6,015 nucleotides of DNA from an uncultured Clostridia bacterium (lineage in GTDB: Bacteria > Bacillota > Clostridia > Oscillospirales > CAG-272): assembly GCA_937893945.1 (NCBI GenBank), contig CALCTA010000064.1:1-6015 (forward strand). Direction: 5' to 3'. Positions 1 through 6,015 of the stretch are shown here, in pieces; position 1 is the stretch's first letter; each line of letters opens with the position of its first letter. A program made the position numbers and the translations under genes. The notes below the pieces were generated by a model. That model was not told where the DNA came from, made no database searches, and saw nothing but the letters and a program-made list of their open reading frames with translations.

Positions 1-499
1 CCTCGGTGACGCCCTGGAAGGTCTTGAACATCAGGTTGAACTGACGGATGTCGGTGAAGTTGTGCTTGCCGCAGGTGGGGCAAGGAATGTTATGCTCCTC
101 AACGAACTCCTTCATCTCTGCCTGAGTAAAGGCATCGATAGGCTTGGGAAGCTCAAAGGAATTTTCAGCGCACCAGTCCTCGATAAGCTTGTCTGCTCTG
201 AAGCGCTCGTGGCACTCACGGCAGTCCATAAGGGGATCGGAAAATCCCGCAAGGTGTCCTGATGCTACCCATGTCTGAGGGTTCATAAGGATAGCGGCGT
301 CAAGTCCTACGTTGTACTTGTTCTCCTGAACGAACTTCTTCCACCACGCCTTCTTTACGTTATTCTTCAGCTCTACGCCGAGAGGACCGTAATCCCAAGT
401 GTTTGCAAGGCCGCCGTATATCTCGGAGCCGGGGAAAATAAAGCCTCTCGTCTTACAAAGAGCGACGATCTTGTCCATTGTCTTTTCAGTATTTTTCAT
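1..499 (-). CDS. glyS: Glycyl-tRNA synthetase (alpha2 type), N-terminal part, truncated by window edge
   Basis: Class II aminoacyl-tRNA synthetase that attaches glycine to tRNA-Gly in the cytosol, using ATP. The 166 visible residues start MKNTEKTMDKIVALCKTRGF and carry the very conserved block GSEIYGGLANTWDYGPLG (residues 24-41), then NVGLDAAILMNPQTWVASGH (63-82). Two CxxC pairs, C93/C96 and C140/C143, fit the zinc-knuckle insertion seen in many bacterial single-chain GlyRS. FTDIRQFNLMFKTFQG near residues 148-163 is also typical of the family. The start ATG at 497-499 is preceded by the purine-rich AGGAAGGAAG (505-514), with 5 nt between it and the ATG. The rest of the gene, including most of the catalytic core and the anticodon-binding domain, lies beyond the left edge. 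This is the single-polypeptide form, not the glyQ/glyS alpha2beta2 form, so some annotators call it glyQS or glyS1. It has its own promoter (543-571). Identification is from recognised family sequence. Confidence 0.96.
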   Translation of the reverse strand, partial: MKNTEKTMDKIVALCKTRGFIFPGSEIYGGLANTWDYGPLGVELKNNVKKAWWKKFVQENKYNVGLDAAILMNPQTWVASGHLAGFSDPLMDCRECHERFRADKLIEDWCAENSFELPKPIDAFTQAEMKEFVEEHNIPCPTCGKHNFTDIRQFNLMFKTFQGVTE

Positions 500-542
500 T
501 TTGACTTCCTTCCTGAATGTCCATTAAAATTTAACAAGAAAT

Positions 543-571
543 ATTGTATCACAGCTTTGTGATATTGTCAA
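543..571 (-). promoter_or_regulatory. Sigma-A-type promoter for glyS
   Basis: On the minus strand there is a perfect -35 box TTGACA (566-571), a spacer of exactly 17 bp (549-565), and a near-consensus -10 box TACAAT (543-548). Transcription would start near position 536, giving an untranslated leader of about 37 nt before the glyS ATG at 499. It lies entirely in the tldE-glyS gap and points into glyS. This is an inference from consensus matching, but the match in both boxes and in spacing is very good. Confidence 0.85.
547..564. repeat. 18-bp perfect inverted repeat inside the glyS promoter (possible operator)
   Basis: TATCACA-N4-TGTGATA: two 7-bp arms that are exact reverse complements around a 4-bp centre. 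It fills most of the spacer between the -35 and -10 boxes and overlaps the outer 2 bp of the -10 box. A protein bound here would compete with RNA polymerase, so a repressor operator is possible. It could also form a small hairpin in transcripts reading through from tldE. It resembles no operator that I can name with confidence. The symmetry is seen directly; the role is inferred. Confidence 0.5.
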
Positions 572-584
572 TAGCTTAACAATA
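563..584 (-). repeat. 22-bp imperfect inverted repeat after tldE, overlapping the glyS -35 box
   Basis: In the minus-strand transcript, TATTGTTAA and TTGACAATA can pair over 9 bp (one G-U wobble) around a GCTA loop. The repeat begins 5 nt after the tldE stop codon and its second arm contains the TTGACA -35 box of glyS. It could be a weak 3'-end hairpin of the tldE transcript, but it is AU-rich and no run of U follows, so it is not a standard intrinsic terminator. As DNA it could be a second protein-binding site abutting the 547-564 repeat. Confidence 0.4.
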
Positions 585-589
585 GGATT

Positions 590-1933
590 TTACTTACCCG
601 CAACGCTCATCTGACGGATGAGGGTATCGGGAGCGCCGAATACTGTAAATCCGCCCGCAAAGCCGAACTTTACGTCGGCAGCAAGAGCCTCTACGGACTT
701 GATAAGCTCAAAGAAATTGCCCGCAACCGTGAAGGACTTGATAGCCTCGCACTTCTTGCCGTCTCTTACTCTAAATCCCGCGCTCTCTATAGAGAAATCG
801 CCCGTAACGGCATTCGCGCCTGCGTGAAGTCCCTTGAGCTCGGTGATATAGATACCGTCGCCCATGGATGCGAGAAGCTCGTCGTCAGAAAGAGTGCCGC
901 CTGCGAGATAGAAGTGGTAAGGAGCGACAGAAACGGGAGAAGCGTAGCTTCCTCTCTGTCCGTTACCCGTGCTCTCCTTGCCTACCTTATCCGCACTTGC
1001 GATATCGTAGAGAAGAGTGTTGAGAACGCCGTTCTCAATTACGTTCTTGGTGTAAGTCGCAACTCCCTCGCCGTCAAACGCGGTCTGTGTTGCGCTTCCC
1101 TCCTTCTGAGGATCGTCTATAAGAGTAACGCAGTCTGCGGCGATCTTCTCCCCCTCTTTGCCCTTGAGCAAGGAAAGTCCGAGATTTGCGCTTCTGCCCG
1201 AGAATGCCGACGAGAAGGCGGAAAGGATATCCTTCATCTGCTTGCCGCAGAAGATAACGTCGTACTTGCCACTCTCTATCTCGCCCGCGCCTATCTTTGC
1301 GAGAGCGTCTGCGGTAGCTCTCTTTGCGATACTATCAACGAGTGCCTCGTCAAAGCCGGATTCAAGCGCAAATGCCGCCTGATTTTCTCCGTTCTTTGCA
1401 ACTACCGCCTCTGCCGCCATTCCTACGACGCCAACGTCGGTAGAAAGCTCAAGTCCGTGAGAGTTTATAAGAACGATGCGAGTGCTGTTCTGAATTACGG
1501 TAGCGCTCGTGCCGTCGATGATGTACTCGCTCTCTGCGGTGATCTTGTTGTGAAGATCAAGCGCGAGCTTCTTAAGCTCTGCGGTATCCTTTGCGGGAAA
1601 CTCGGGGAGAGTAAGCTCCGCGTACTTTTCCGAGCCTGCGAATATAACTGCCTTATCGTCGCTCTCAATATTCTTTGCGTTCTCGATAGCTCTCTCAACG
1701 AGTGCTTTCATCTCGTCGTCTGTAAGAAGCTCGGTAGATGCGCTTCCCATCTTACCGCCGACGATACAACGGAAGCTGATGCCGCCGCTTACCTCGGACG
1801 AAAAGGAAGATATCTCTCCCTTAAGAGTCTCGGCAGAGGTGCCGCTCGACTCCATAAAATAGACCTCGTATTCCTCAAGTCCCGCGTTTTTAGCTTCGGC
1901 AACGAGACTGTTCTTTACTGCTTCAAAATTCAT
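590..1933 (-). CDS. pmbA: TldE/PmbA family protein, non-metal partner of the TldD peptidase
   Basis: A 447-residue member of the PmbA/TldD family, about the usual length. In characterised systems TldE and TldD form a cytosolic heterodimeric protease that degrades small unfolded peptides, matures microcin B17 and cleaves the antitoxin CcdA. The three family domains fit at about residues 20-90, 115-215 and 222-446. C-terminal hallmarks are DGEGVAT (287-293), GLHAGANAVTGDFSIESAG (368-386) and TVAGNF (402-407). The HExxxH zinc motif is absent: the matching region, around 228-245, reads CGKQMKDILSAFSSAFSG. This marks it as the TldE-type subunit. An in-frame ATG lies upstream at 1957, inside tldD, but the ATG at 1931-1933 is preferred because AAGGAGGG sits just before it and the protein then starts MNFEAVKNSL. 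The gene starts 10 bp after the tldD stop and is the last of the run. The TldE assignment rests on family knowledge plus the missing metal site. Confidence 0.92.
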   Translation of the reverse strand: MNFEAVKNSLVAEAKNAGLEEYEVYFMESSGTSAETLKGEISSFSSEVSGGISFRCIVGGKMGSASTELLTDDEMKALVERAIENAKNIESDDKAVIFAGSEKYAELTLPEFPAKDTAELKKLALDLHNKITAESEYIIDGTSATVIQNSTRIVLINSHGLELSTDVGVVGMAAEAVVAKNGENQAAFALESGFDEALVDSIAKRATADALAKIGAGEIESGKYDVIFCGKQMKDILSAFSSAFSGRSANLGLSLLKGKEGEKIAADCVTLIDDPQKEGSATQTAFDGEGVATYTKNVIENGVLNTLLYDIASADKVGKESTGNGQRGSYASPVSVAPYHFYLAGGTLSDDELLASMGDGIYITELKGLHAGANAVTGDFSIESAGFRVRDGKKCEAIKSFTVAGNFFELIKSVEALAADVKFGFAGGFTVFGAPDTLIRQMSVAGK

Positions 1934-1937
1934 AATA

Positions 1938-1945
1938 CCCTCCTT
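1938..1945 (-). promoter_or_regulatory. Shine-Dalgarno site of tldE, overlapping the tldD stop
   Basis: AAGGAGGG on the minus strand, 4 nt before the ATG at 1931-1933. Its first two bases are the last two bases of the tldD stop codon TAA (1944-1946). It decides the tldE start: the upstream in-frame ATG at 1957 lies within tldD and would add only eight residues (MAEDKEGI) that look unrelated to the family. The overlap suggests that translation of the two subunits is coupled, which would suit a 1:1 complex. Confidence 0.8.
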
Positions 1946-3323
1946 ATCTTCCGCCAACCGTGATCTTCTTTACACGGATGAGAGGCTGTCCTACGTCGGT
2001 AGGAACGCTTCCGCTGCTCGATCCGCACATTCCCTGCGCGGTATCAAGATTCTGACCGACCATGTCTATATCCTGAATGATCTTAGAGCCCGTTCCGATA
2101 AGCGAAGCGCCACGCACGGGCTCGCAGATCTTACCGTTACGGATCATATATCCCTCGTTGACCGAGAAGTTGAACGCGCCCGTAAGAGGATTTACAGAGC
2201 CGCCGCCCATCTGCTTTGCGTAAAGTCCGTATTCGATAGACGCGATGATATCCTCGTTCTTATCGGGGCCATTTGCGATAAAGGTGTTGGTCATTCTCGA
2301 GGTAGGCTCGTAGGAATAGCTCTGTCTACGGCTGTTACCCGTCATAGCCATGCCAAGTCGTCTTGAGCCAAGGCGGTCGACCATATATCCCTTAAGGATA
2401 CCGTTCTCTATAAGAACGTTTCTCTGTGTAGGATTACCCTCGTCATCGATATTTACCGAGCCCCACGCTCCGGGGATAGTTCCGTCGTCGATTGCCGTAA
2501 CCTTTTCGTTAGCGACCTTCTGACCGAGCTTTCCGCACATCTCGGACATGCCGATACCTACCGAGGTAGCCTCAAGCGAGTGTCCGCAAGCCTCGTGGAA
2601 GATAACTCCGCCAAAGCCGTTCTCGATAGCAACTGTCATCTGACCTGCCTCGCAGTAGCCTGCGCGAAGGTTTACGAGAGCGGTATTTGCCGCAGACTTA
2701 CCAACCTCTACAGGAGAGATGAAATCAAACATCTCAAGTCCCATTCCGCGTCCGGGGGATGCGCTTCCCGACTGGTTCTCGCCCTTGTCGGATGCAACAG
2801 CGCTGACTGCTATTCTCGTTCTTGTGTGTGTATCACCCACGAGAAGTCCCTCGCTGTTTGCAACGAGTATCTCATGCTCAACGCAGCTGAGATTTCCCTG
2901 AACCTGAGAGATAAGCTCGCTATGCTCCTTAGCGGCAAAGCAAGCCGACTTAAGTATATCGGTCTTGTTGCCGATATTTGCGGTAACGGGGTTTATCTTT
3001 ACGGGGTGGATATCGGTAATATTCTTTCTATTAAGGCAGATAGATATAGGTGCGTTGCCCTCTGCAAGAGCGTCCGCCGCAGAGCGCGCGCATCTGAGAA
3101 GTCCCTCGCGACTGATATCCGAGGTGGATGCATATACGGTCCTCTGACCGAGGAAAACTCTTACGCCAACGCCCGAAAGCACGCTGTCATTTATCCTGTC
3201 GATCTTGCCGTCTACGAACATTATGAGGTTTGAACGGGTATGCTCACCGAAAACCTCGGCAAAATCTCCGCCCGTGGACATTGCCACGCCAAGCATTTCT
3301 TCAAGTAATTCCTTCTTAAACAT
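1944..3323 (-). CDS. tldD: TldD, zinc metallopeptidase subunit of the TldD/TldE complex
   Basis: A 459-residue protein, slightly shorter than E. coli TldD (481 residues) but complete. It carries the zinc motif HEACGH at residues 243-248 (HExxxH) within GGVIFHEACGHSLEA. The third expected ligand is C433 in GMCGSSSGSVPTDVGQP, matching the cysteine that completes the zinc site in E. coli TldD. Other family signatures are IDDGTIPGAWGSVNIDDEGNPTQ around 278-300, NPLTGAFNFSVNEGYMI (378-394) and VGGR at the C-terminus. Family domains fall at about 20-85, 112-218 and 225-457. It should cut short unfolded peptides in the cytosol together with TldE, encoded directly downstream. The start ATG is preceded by AAAGGAAG (3330-3337) with 6 nt spacing, and the gene begins 25 bp after the tgt stop, so it is probably co-transcribed with mutL and tgt. 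All expected metal-site residues are present, so it is predicted active. Its natural substrate in this organism is unknown. Confidence 0.95.
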   Translation of the reverse strand: MFKKELLEEMLGVAMSTGGDFAEVFGEHTRSNLIMFVDGKIDRINDSVLSGVGVRVFLGQRTVYASTSDISREGLLRCARSAADALAEGNAPISICLNRKNITDIHPVKINPVTANIGNKTDILKSACFAAKEHSELISQVQGNLSCVEHEILVANSEGLLVGDTHTRTRIAVSAVASDKGENQSGSASPGRGMGLEMFDFISPVEVGKSAANTALVNLRAGYCEAGQMTVAIENGFGGVIFHEACGHSLEATSVGIGMSEMCGKLGQKVANEKVTAIDDGTIPGAWGSVNIDDEGNPTQRNVLIENGILKGYMVDRLGSRRLGMAMTGNSRRQSYSYEPTSRMTNTFIANGPDKNEDIIASIEYGLYAKQMGGGSVNPLTGAFNFSVNEGYMIRNGKICEPVRGASLIGTGSKIIQDIDMVGQNLDTAQGMCGSSSGSVPTDVGQPLIRVKKITVGGR

Positions 3324-3348
3324 ATTATTCTTCCTTTCTCAGTTTTTC

Positions 3349-4485
3349 TCAACTCTGACTGCGCTCGCCAAGAATAGTGCGATACTTCTGATAGAAGCTC
3401 TCGAAATATCCGCCGTCAAGCGCCTTGCGTATTTCTCTTGTGAGATTGTTGTAAAAATAGAGGTTGTGCGCTACAGCGAGACGCATACCGAGAGACTCCT
3501 TGGCCTTTATAAGATGACGGACGTACGAGCGGCTGTAATTGCGACAAGCGGGACATCCGCAGTTCTCGTCAAAGGGTCTGGGGTCTTTGGCATACTTCTC
3601 GTTGAGAAGATTCATCTTTCCGTGCCAGGTAAAGAGATTTCCGTGTCTTGCGTTACGGCTGGGCATTACGCAATCGAAGAAATCCACGCCCATGTGAACT
3701 GCCTCAAGTATGTTGCAGGGAGTTCCGACACCCATAAGATATCTCGGCTTATCTTTGGGCATGTGGGGCTCTACGGCATCTATAATGCGGTACATCTCCT
3801 CGGTCTCCTCGCCTACGGCAAGTCCGCCTATAGCGTAGCCGTTGAGGTCAAGCTCTGCTATGGTATGCATATGCTCTATACGAAGATCCTCGTATGTTCC
3901 TCCCTGATTTATACCGAAGAGCATCTGATTTTTATTGATAGTCTCGGGCAAGGAGTTAAGTCTGTCAAGCTCGGTCTTGCAACGGACGAGCCATCGCGCC
4001 GTTCTGTCGCAGGACTGCTTTACGTATTTGTAGGGCGCAGGATTTTCAATGCACTCGTCAAACGCCATCGCTATGGTAGAAGCGAGATTTGACTGTATCT
4101 GCATGCTCTCCTCAGGGCCCATAAATATTCTCTTTCCGTCAACGTGAGAGGCAAAGCGAACGCCCTCCTCGGTTATTTTACGGAGCTGTGAGAGTGAGAA
4201 GACCTGAAATCCGCCGCTGTCGGTCAGTATCGGACGCTCCCAATTCATAAACTTATGAAGTCCGCCCATCTCATAAATAAGCTTATCACCGGGACGGATA
4301 TGCAAGTGGTAGGTGTTGGAAAGCTCCACCTGACAGTCAAGGTCGATAAGCTCCCTGCTGGATACACCGCCCTTGATAGCGGCGCAAGTACCCACGTTCA
4401 TAAACACGGGAGTCTGTATATCGCCGTGTACCGTATGCAGAACACCTCTGCGCGCTCTGCCGTCGGTCGCCAAAATTTCAAACAT
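3349..4485 (-). CDS. tgt: tRNA-guanine transglycosylase (queuosine biosynthesis)
   Basis: A 378-residue cytosolic enzyme that swaps guanine-34 of GUN-anticodon tRNAs (Asp, Asn, His, Tyr) for the queuosine precursor preQ1. Family features are all present: LTDSGGFQVFSLS with general acid/base D89; MAFDEC with D143; GINQGG (191-196); GGLAVGE (220-226); and nucleophile D271 in DFFDCVMPSRNARHG. The zinc site is C309, C311, C314 and H340. Positions run at a constant offset of 9 from the Zymomonas enzyme for D271, V224 and the zinc ligands. C145 and V224 are the small-pocket residues associated with bacterial preQ1-type enzymes, whereas eukaryotic queuine-type enzymes have glycine at the second position. 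The N-terminal stretch around residues 30-66 (NVGTCAAIKGGVSSRELIDL) departs from the common PVGTQATVK form. The ATG follows AAAGGAA (4495-4501) by 9 nt. The gene lies 25 bp after mutL and 25 bp before tldD. Confidence 0.97.
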   Translation of the reverse strand: MFEILATDGRARRGVLHTVHGDIQTPVFMNVGTCAAIKGGVSSRELIDLDCQVELSNTYHLHIRPGDKLIYEMGGLHKFMNWERPILTDSGGFQVFSLSQLRKITEEGVRFASHVDGKRIFMGPEESMQIQSNLASTIAMAFDECIENPAPYKYVKQSCDRTARWLVRCKTELDRLNSLPETINKNQMLFGINQGGTYEDLRIEHMHTIAELDLNGYAIGGLAVGEETEEMYRIIDAVEPHMPKDKPRYLMGVGTPCNILEAVHMGVDFFDCVMPSRNARHGNLFTWHGKMNLLNEKYAKDPRPFDENCGCPACRNYSRSYVRHLIKAKESLGMRLAVAHNLYFYNNLTREIRKALDGGYFESFYQKYRTILGERSQS

Positions 4486-4510
4486 TTTATATTATTCCTT
4501 TCGTGATTTA

Positions 4511-6015
4511 TCAGGTTCTCTCAAACTGTCTGTCAAGATTTTTCTTGGACAGCTCCATAGCAACGGGCCTACCGTGCGGACAAACGGTTATATCGGGGAT
4601 AGCCATAAGCTTATCAACTATCCATTTGATATGCTCGGTGGCATATTCCCTGCCCGCCTTTATCGCCGCCTTGCAGGACGCCTGATAAAGTGCTTTTTCA
4701 AAAACTATGTCTCTCGTTACGTCTGCCGTTCCCGTTCCGCTTCTGAGCCTCTCTGCCATTACTACGAGCATATCAGAGACCGCGTCTGTGCCTATTCCCT
4801 CGGGGATAGCGCTCACGCTGACGCTGTATCGTCCCGCGGAAAACTCAAAGCCCGTGGCTTCTATTTCCTTGCGGTACTGCTCTATAGTCTGTATCTCCTC
4901 TGAGGTCATCATTATCTCAAGAGGAAGCATAAGCATCTGCGAGGTGGGAGAGGAATTTCTCATAGCCGCCTTAAGCTCCTCGAAGATTATCCTCTCGTGA
5001 GCCGCGTGCTTATCTATAAGAAGCATCTCTTCGCCACGCTCGACTATCACGTAAGCGTTGAATGCCTCGCCGATAATTCTATGGGTGAGCGGCTCTGCCT
5101 CTATCTCGGGAACTGCTTCGGGAATGTCGGGAATGGCTGTAGGTATAGGCTCTGGGACCTCTTTTTTCTGTTCTGTCCGCTTTATCACCGTCTCGGGCTT
5201 TTCGTCCTTGACGGGTGTTGTAGCTATCGGTTCTGCTTTCTTCTCGCTACTCTGTCCGTCGTACATTCCGCCGCGCACGTACTCTCGCACGTATTCCTCA
5301 GCGGTCATCGTAACGAATTTTTCCTTCTGCTGAGGCTTTTTTTGTTCTGTCTGCACGGGTGCGGTAGGCACAACGGGTGTCGCAGGCGCAGGGGCGGGGG
5401 CTTTGAATAGCTCTGTCTCTATCTGTCTTGCCTTGAGCGACTGTCCTCTTCTGTCCTCTATCGGCAGAGTTGCTTCGGAAACTCTGGTCTTTGCCCAATC
5501 CGACTTTGCTCCCCTATCAGCTATAGACACGCTCGGGCGCTCGGCGTTCTGTTCAAGAGCGTTGCGAACGGCGTAATATATAGCCTCAAAAACAGGCTTT
5601 TCATTTGAGAACTTCACCTCGAGCTTTGCCGGATGAACGTTTACGTCCACGGTTGCAGGGTTTATGTCAAGGAAAAGCACACAGCACGGGAACTTATCGG
5701 GAGCTATGTAAGAGGTATAAGCCTGCTCGAGTGCGGCGCACGCGGTTCGGCTCTTGACGTATCTGCCGTTTATAAAGAAATTCTGATAATTTCTGTTCGC
5801 CCTGACGTTGTCGGGCCTACCGACAAATCCCTTTACTCCTATCCCGTCAACCTCAAGCTGAGTAGAGATAAGCTTTGTCGAAAATTCCTTGCCGAATATT
5901 GAATATATCGCGTTTCTGACGTTTCCGTCTCCTATAGTCTCAAGCTTTACGTTTCCGTCAATTATGAGCTTGAAGGAGATGTCAGGCTTGGAGAGAGCTA
6001 TCTTTTCTACGACCG
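4511..6015 (-). CDS. mutL: DNA mismatch repair protein MutL, N-terminus cut off by window edge
   Basis: MutL links MutS mismatch recognition to strand removal. The open frame runs through the right edge with no stop, giving 500 visible residues; about 170-180 N-terminal residues, including most of the ATPase core, are missing. The fragment starts VVEKIALSKPDISFKLIIDG. FINGRYVKSRT (80-90) and VNVHPAKLEVKF (124-135) belong to the transducer domain; K130 matches the lysine that contacts ATP gamma-phosphate in E. coli MutL. Residues about 150-305 form a low-complexity Pro/Ala/Gln/Glu/Lys linker. The C-terminal domain (about 308-500) has the endonuclease motif as DKHAAHERIIFE (334-345; consensus DQHA-x2-E-x4-E), ASCKAAIKAG (445-454), CPHGRP (478-483) and QFER (496-499). 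So it belongs to the nicking class of MutL that works without MutH. QMLMLP (359-364) fits a sliding-clamp-binding motif. The GTG at 5678-5680 is an internal valine codon, not a start. Confidence 0.96.
   Translation of the reverse strand, partial: VVEKIALSKPDISFKLIIDGNVKLETIGDGNVRNAIYSIFGKEFSTKLISTQLEVDGIGVKGFVGRPDNVRANRNYQNFFINGRYVKSRTACAALEQAYTSYIAPDKFPCCVLFLDINPATVDVNVHPAKLEVKFSNEKPVFEAIYYAVRNALEQNAERPSVSIADRGAKSDWAKTRVSEATLPIEDRRGQSLKARQIETELFKAPAPAPATPVVPTAPVQTEQKKPQQKEKFVTMTAEEYVREYVRGGMYDGQSSEKKAEPIATTPVKDEKPETVIKRTEQKKEVPEPIPTAIPDIPEAVPEIEAEPLTHRIIGEAFNAYVIVERGEEMLLIDKHAAHERIIFEELKAAMRNSSPTSQMLMLPLEIMMTSEEIQTIEQYRKEIEATGFEFSAGRYSVSVSAIPEGIGTDAVSDMLVVMAERLRSGTGTADVTRDIVFEKALYQASCKAAIKAGREYATEHIKWIVDKLMAIPDITVCPHGRPVAMELSKKNLDRQFERT

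Noticed and set aside
547..564. CRP/FNR-type binding site
   Set aside because: The half-sites are in the opposite order to the CRP consensus (TGTGA-N6-TCACA), so the resemblance in bases does not support that regulator.
1934..1957. Upstream ATG at 1957 as the tldE start
   Set aside because: It would overlap tldD and add eight residues unlike the family, while the ATG at 1931-1933 has an AAGGAGGG site at proper distance.
824..1963. Long plus-strand open frame of 379 codons opposite tldE
   Set aside because: It is fully antisense to a well-supported gene. Its translation is Leu/Cys/Arg-rich with no recognisable domain, as expected from the codon pattern of the opposite strand, and I see no plus-strand promoter for it.
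2580..3233. Plus-strand open frame of 217 codons opposite tldD
   Set aside because: It is antisense to the conserved TldD reading frame, with low-complexity Ser/Ala/Leu/Cys composition and no family resemblance.
3205..4092. Plus-strand open frame of 295 codons opposite tgt and the tldD start
   Set aside because: It crosses two convincing genes and an intergenic gap on the other strand, and has no recognisable motif. Best read as an antisense shadow.
4373..4903. Plus-strand open frame of 176 codons across the tgt-mutL junction
   Set aside because: It overlaps conserved Tgt N-terminal and MutL C-terminal motifs on the other strand and has no domain of its own.
5678..5680. GTG as a start codon for mutL
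   Set aside because: The frame stays open upstream to the window edge and encodes conserved MutL sequence (for example FINGRYVKSRT), so this GTG is an internal valine.

Overview
The window holds five protein-coding genes. All lie on the minus strand, tightly packed, and read from high to low coordinates: the 3' two-thirds or more of mutL (cut by the right edge), tgt, tldD, tldE/pmbA, and the 5' part of a glycyl-tRNA synthetase gene (cut by the left edge). The protein sequences point to a bacterium of the phylum Bacillota, class Clostridia, probably a gut-type anaerobe. Reasons are the alpha2-type GlyRS with a four-cysteine zinc knuckle, a MutL with an endonuclease motif (the non-E. coli type), purine-rich Shine-Dalgarno sites and an almost perfect sigma-A promoter. 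Genus is not determined. Base composition looks even, with no sign of transfer.

Layout: mutL (4511 to right edge) ends 25 bp before tgt (3349-4485). tgt ends 25 bp before tldD (1944-3323), and tldD ends 10 bp before the preferred tldE start (590-1933), with the tldE Shine-Dalgarno overlapping the tldD stop codon. These four genes look like one transcription unit, because no room is left for separate promoters or terminators between them. A 90-bp gap (500-589) then separates tldE from glyS. It contains a strong promoter reading into glyS (TTGACA, 17 bp, TACAAT) plus two abutting inverted repeats, and no convincing U-tract terminator.

Functionally this is housekeeping DNA: mismatch repair (MutL), queuosine-type tRNA wobble modification (Tgt), a TldD/TldE zinc-dependent peptidase pair, and tRNA-Gly charging (GlyRS). 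Mismatch repair and tRNA modification genes are often linked in bacteria. The TldD/TldE pair forms a heterodimeric protease, with TldD carrying the zinc site and TldE lacking it.

I found no mobile element, CRISPR array, RNA gene or clearly new system. The points most worth a second look are the architecture of the glyS promoter region, the absence of room for a T-box leader on this aminoacyl-tRNA synthetase gene, and the intact TldD/TldE pair with no visible peptide substrate nearby.
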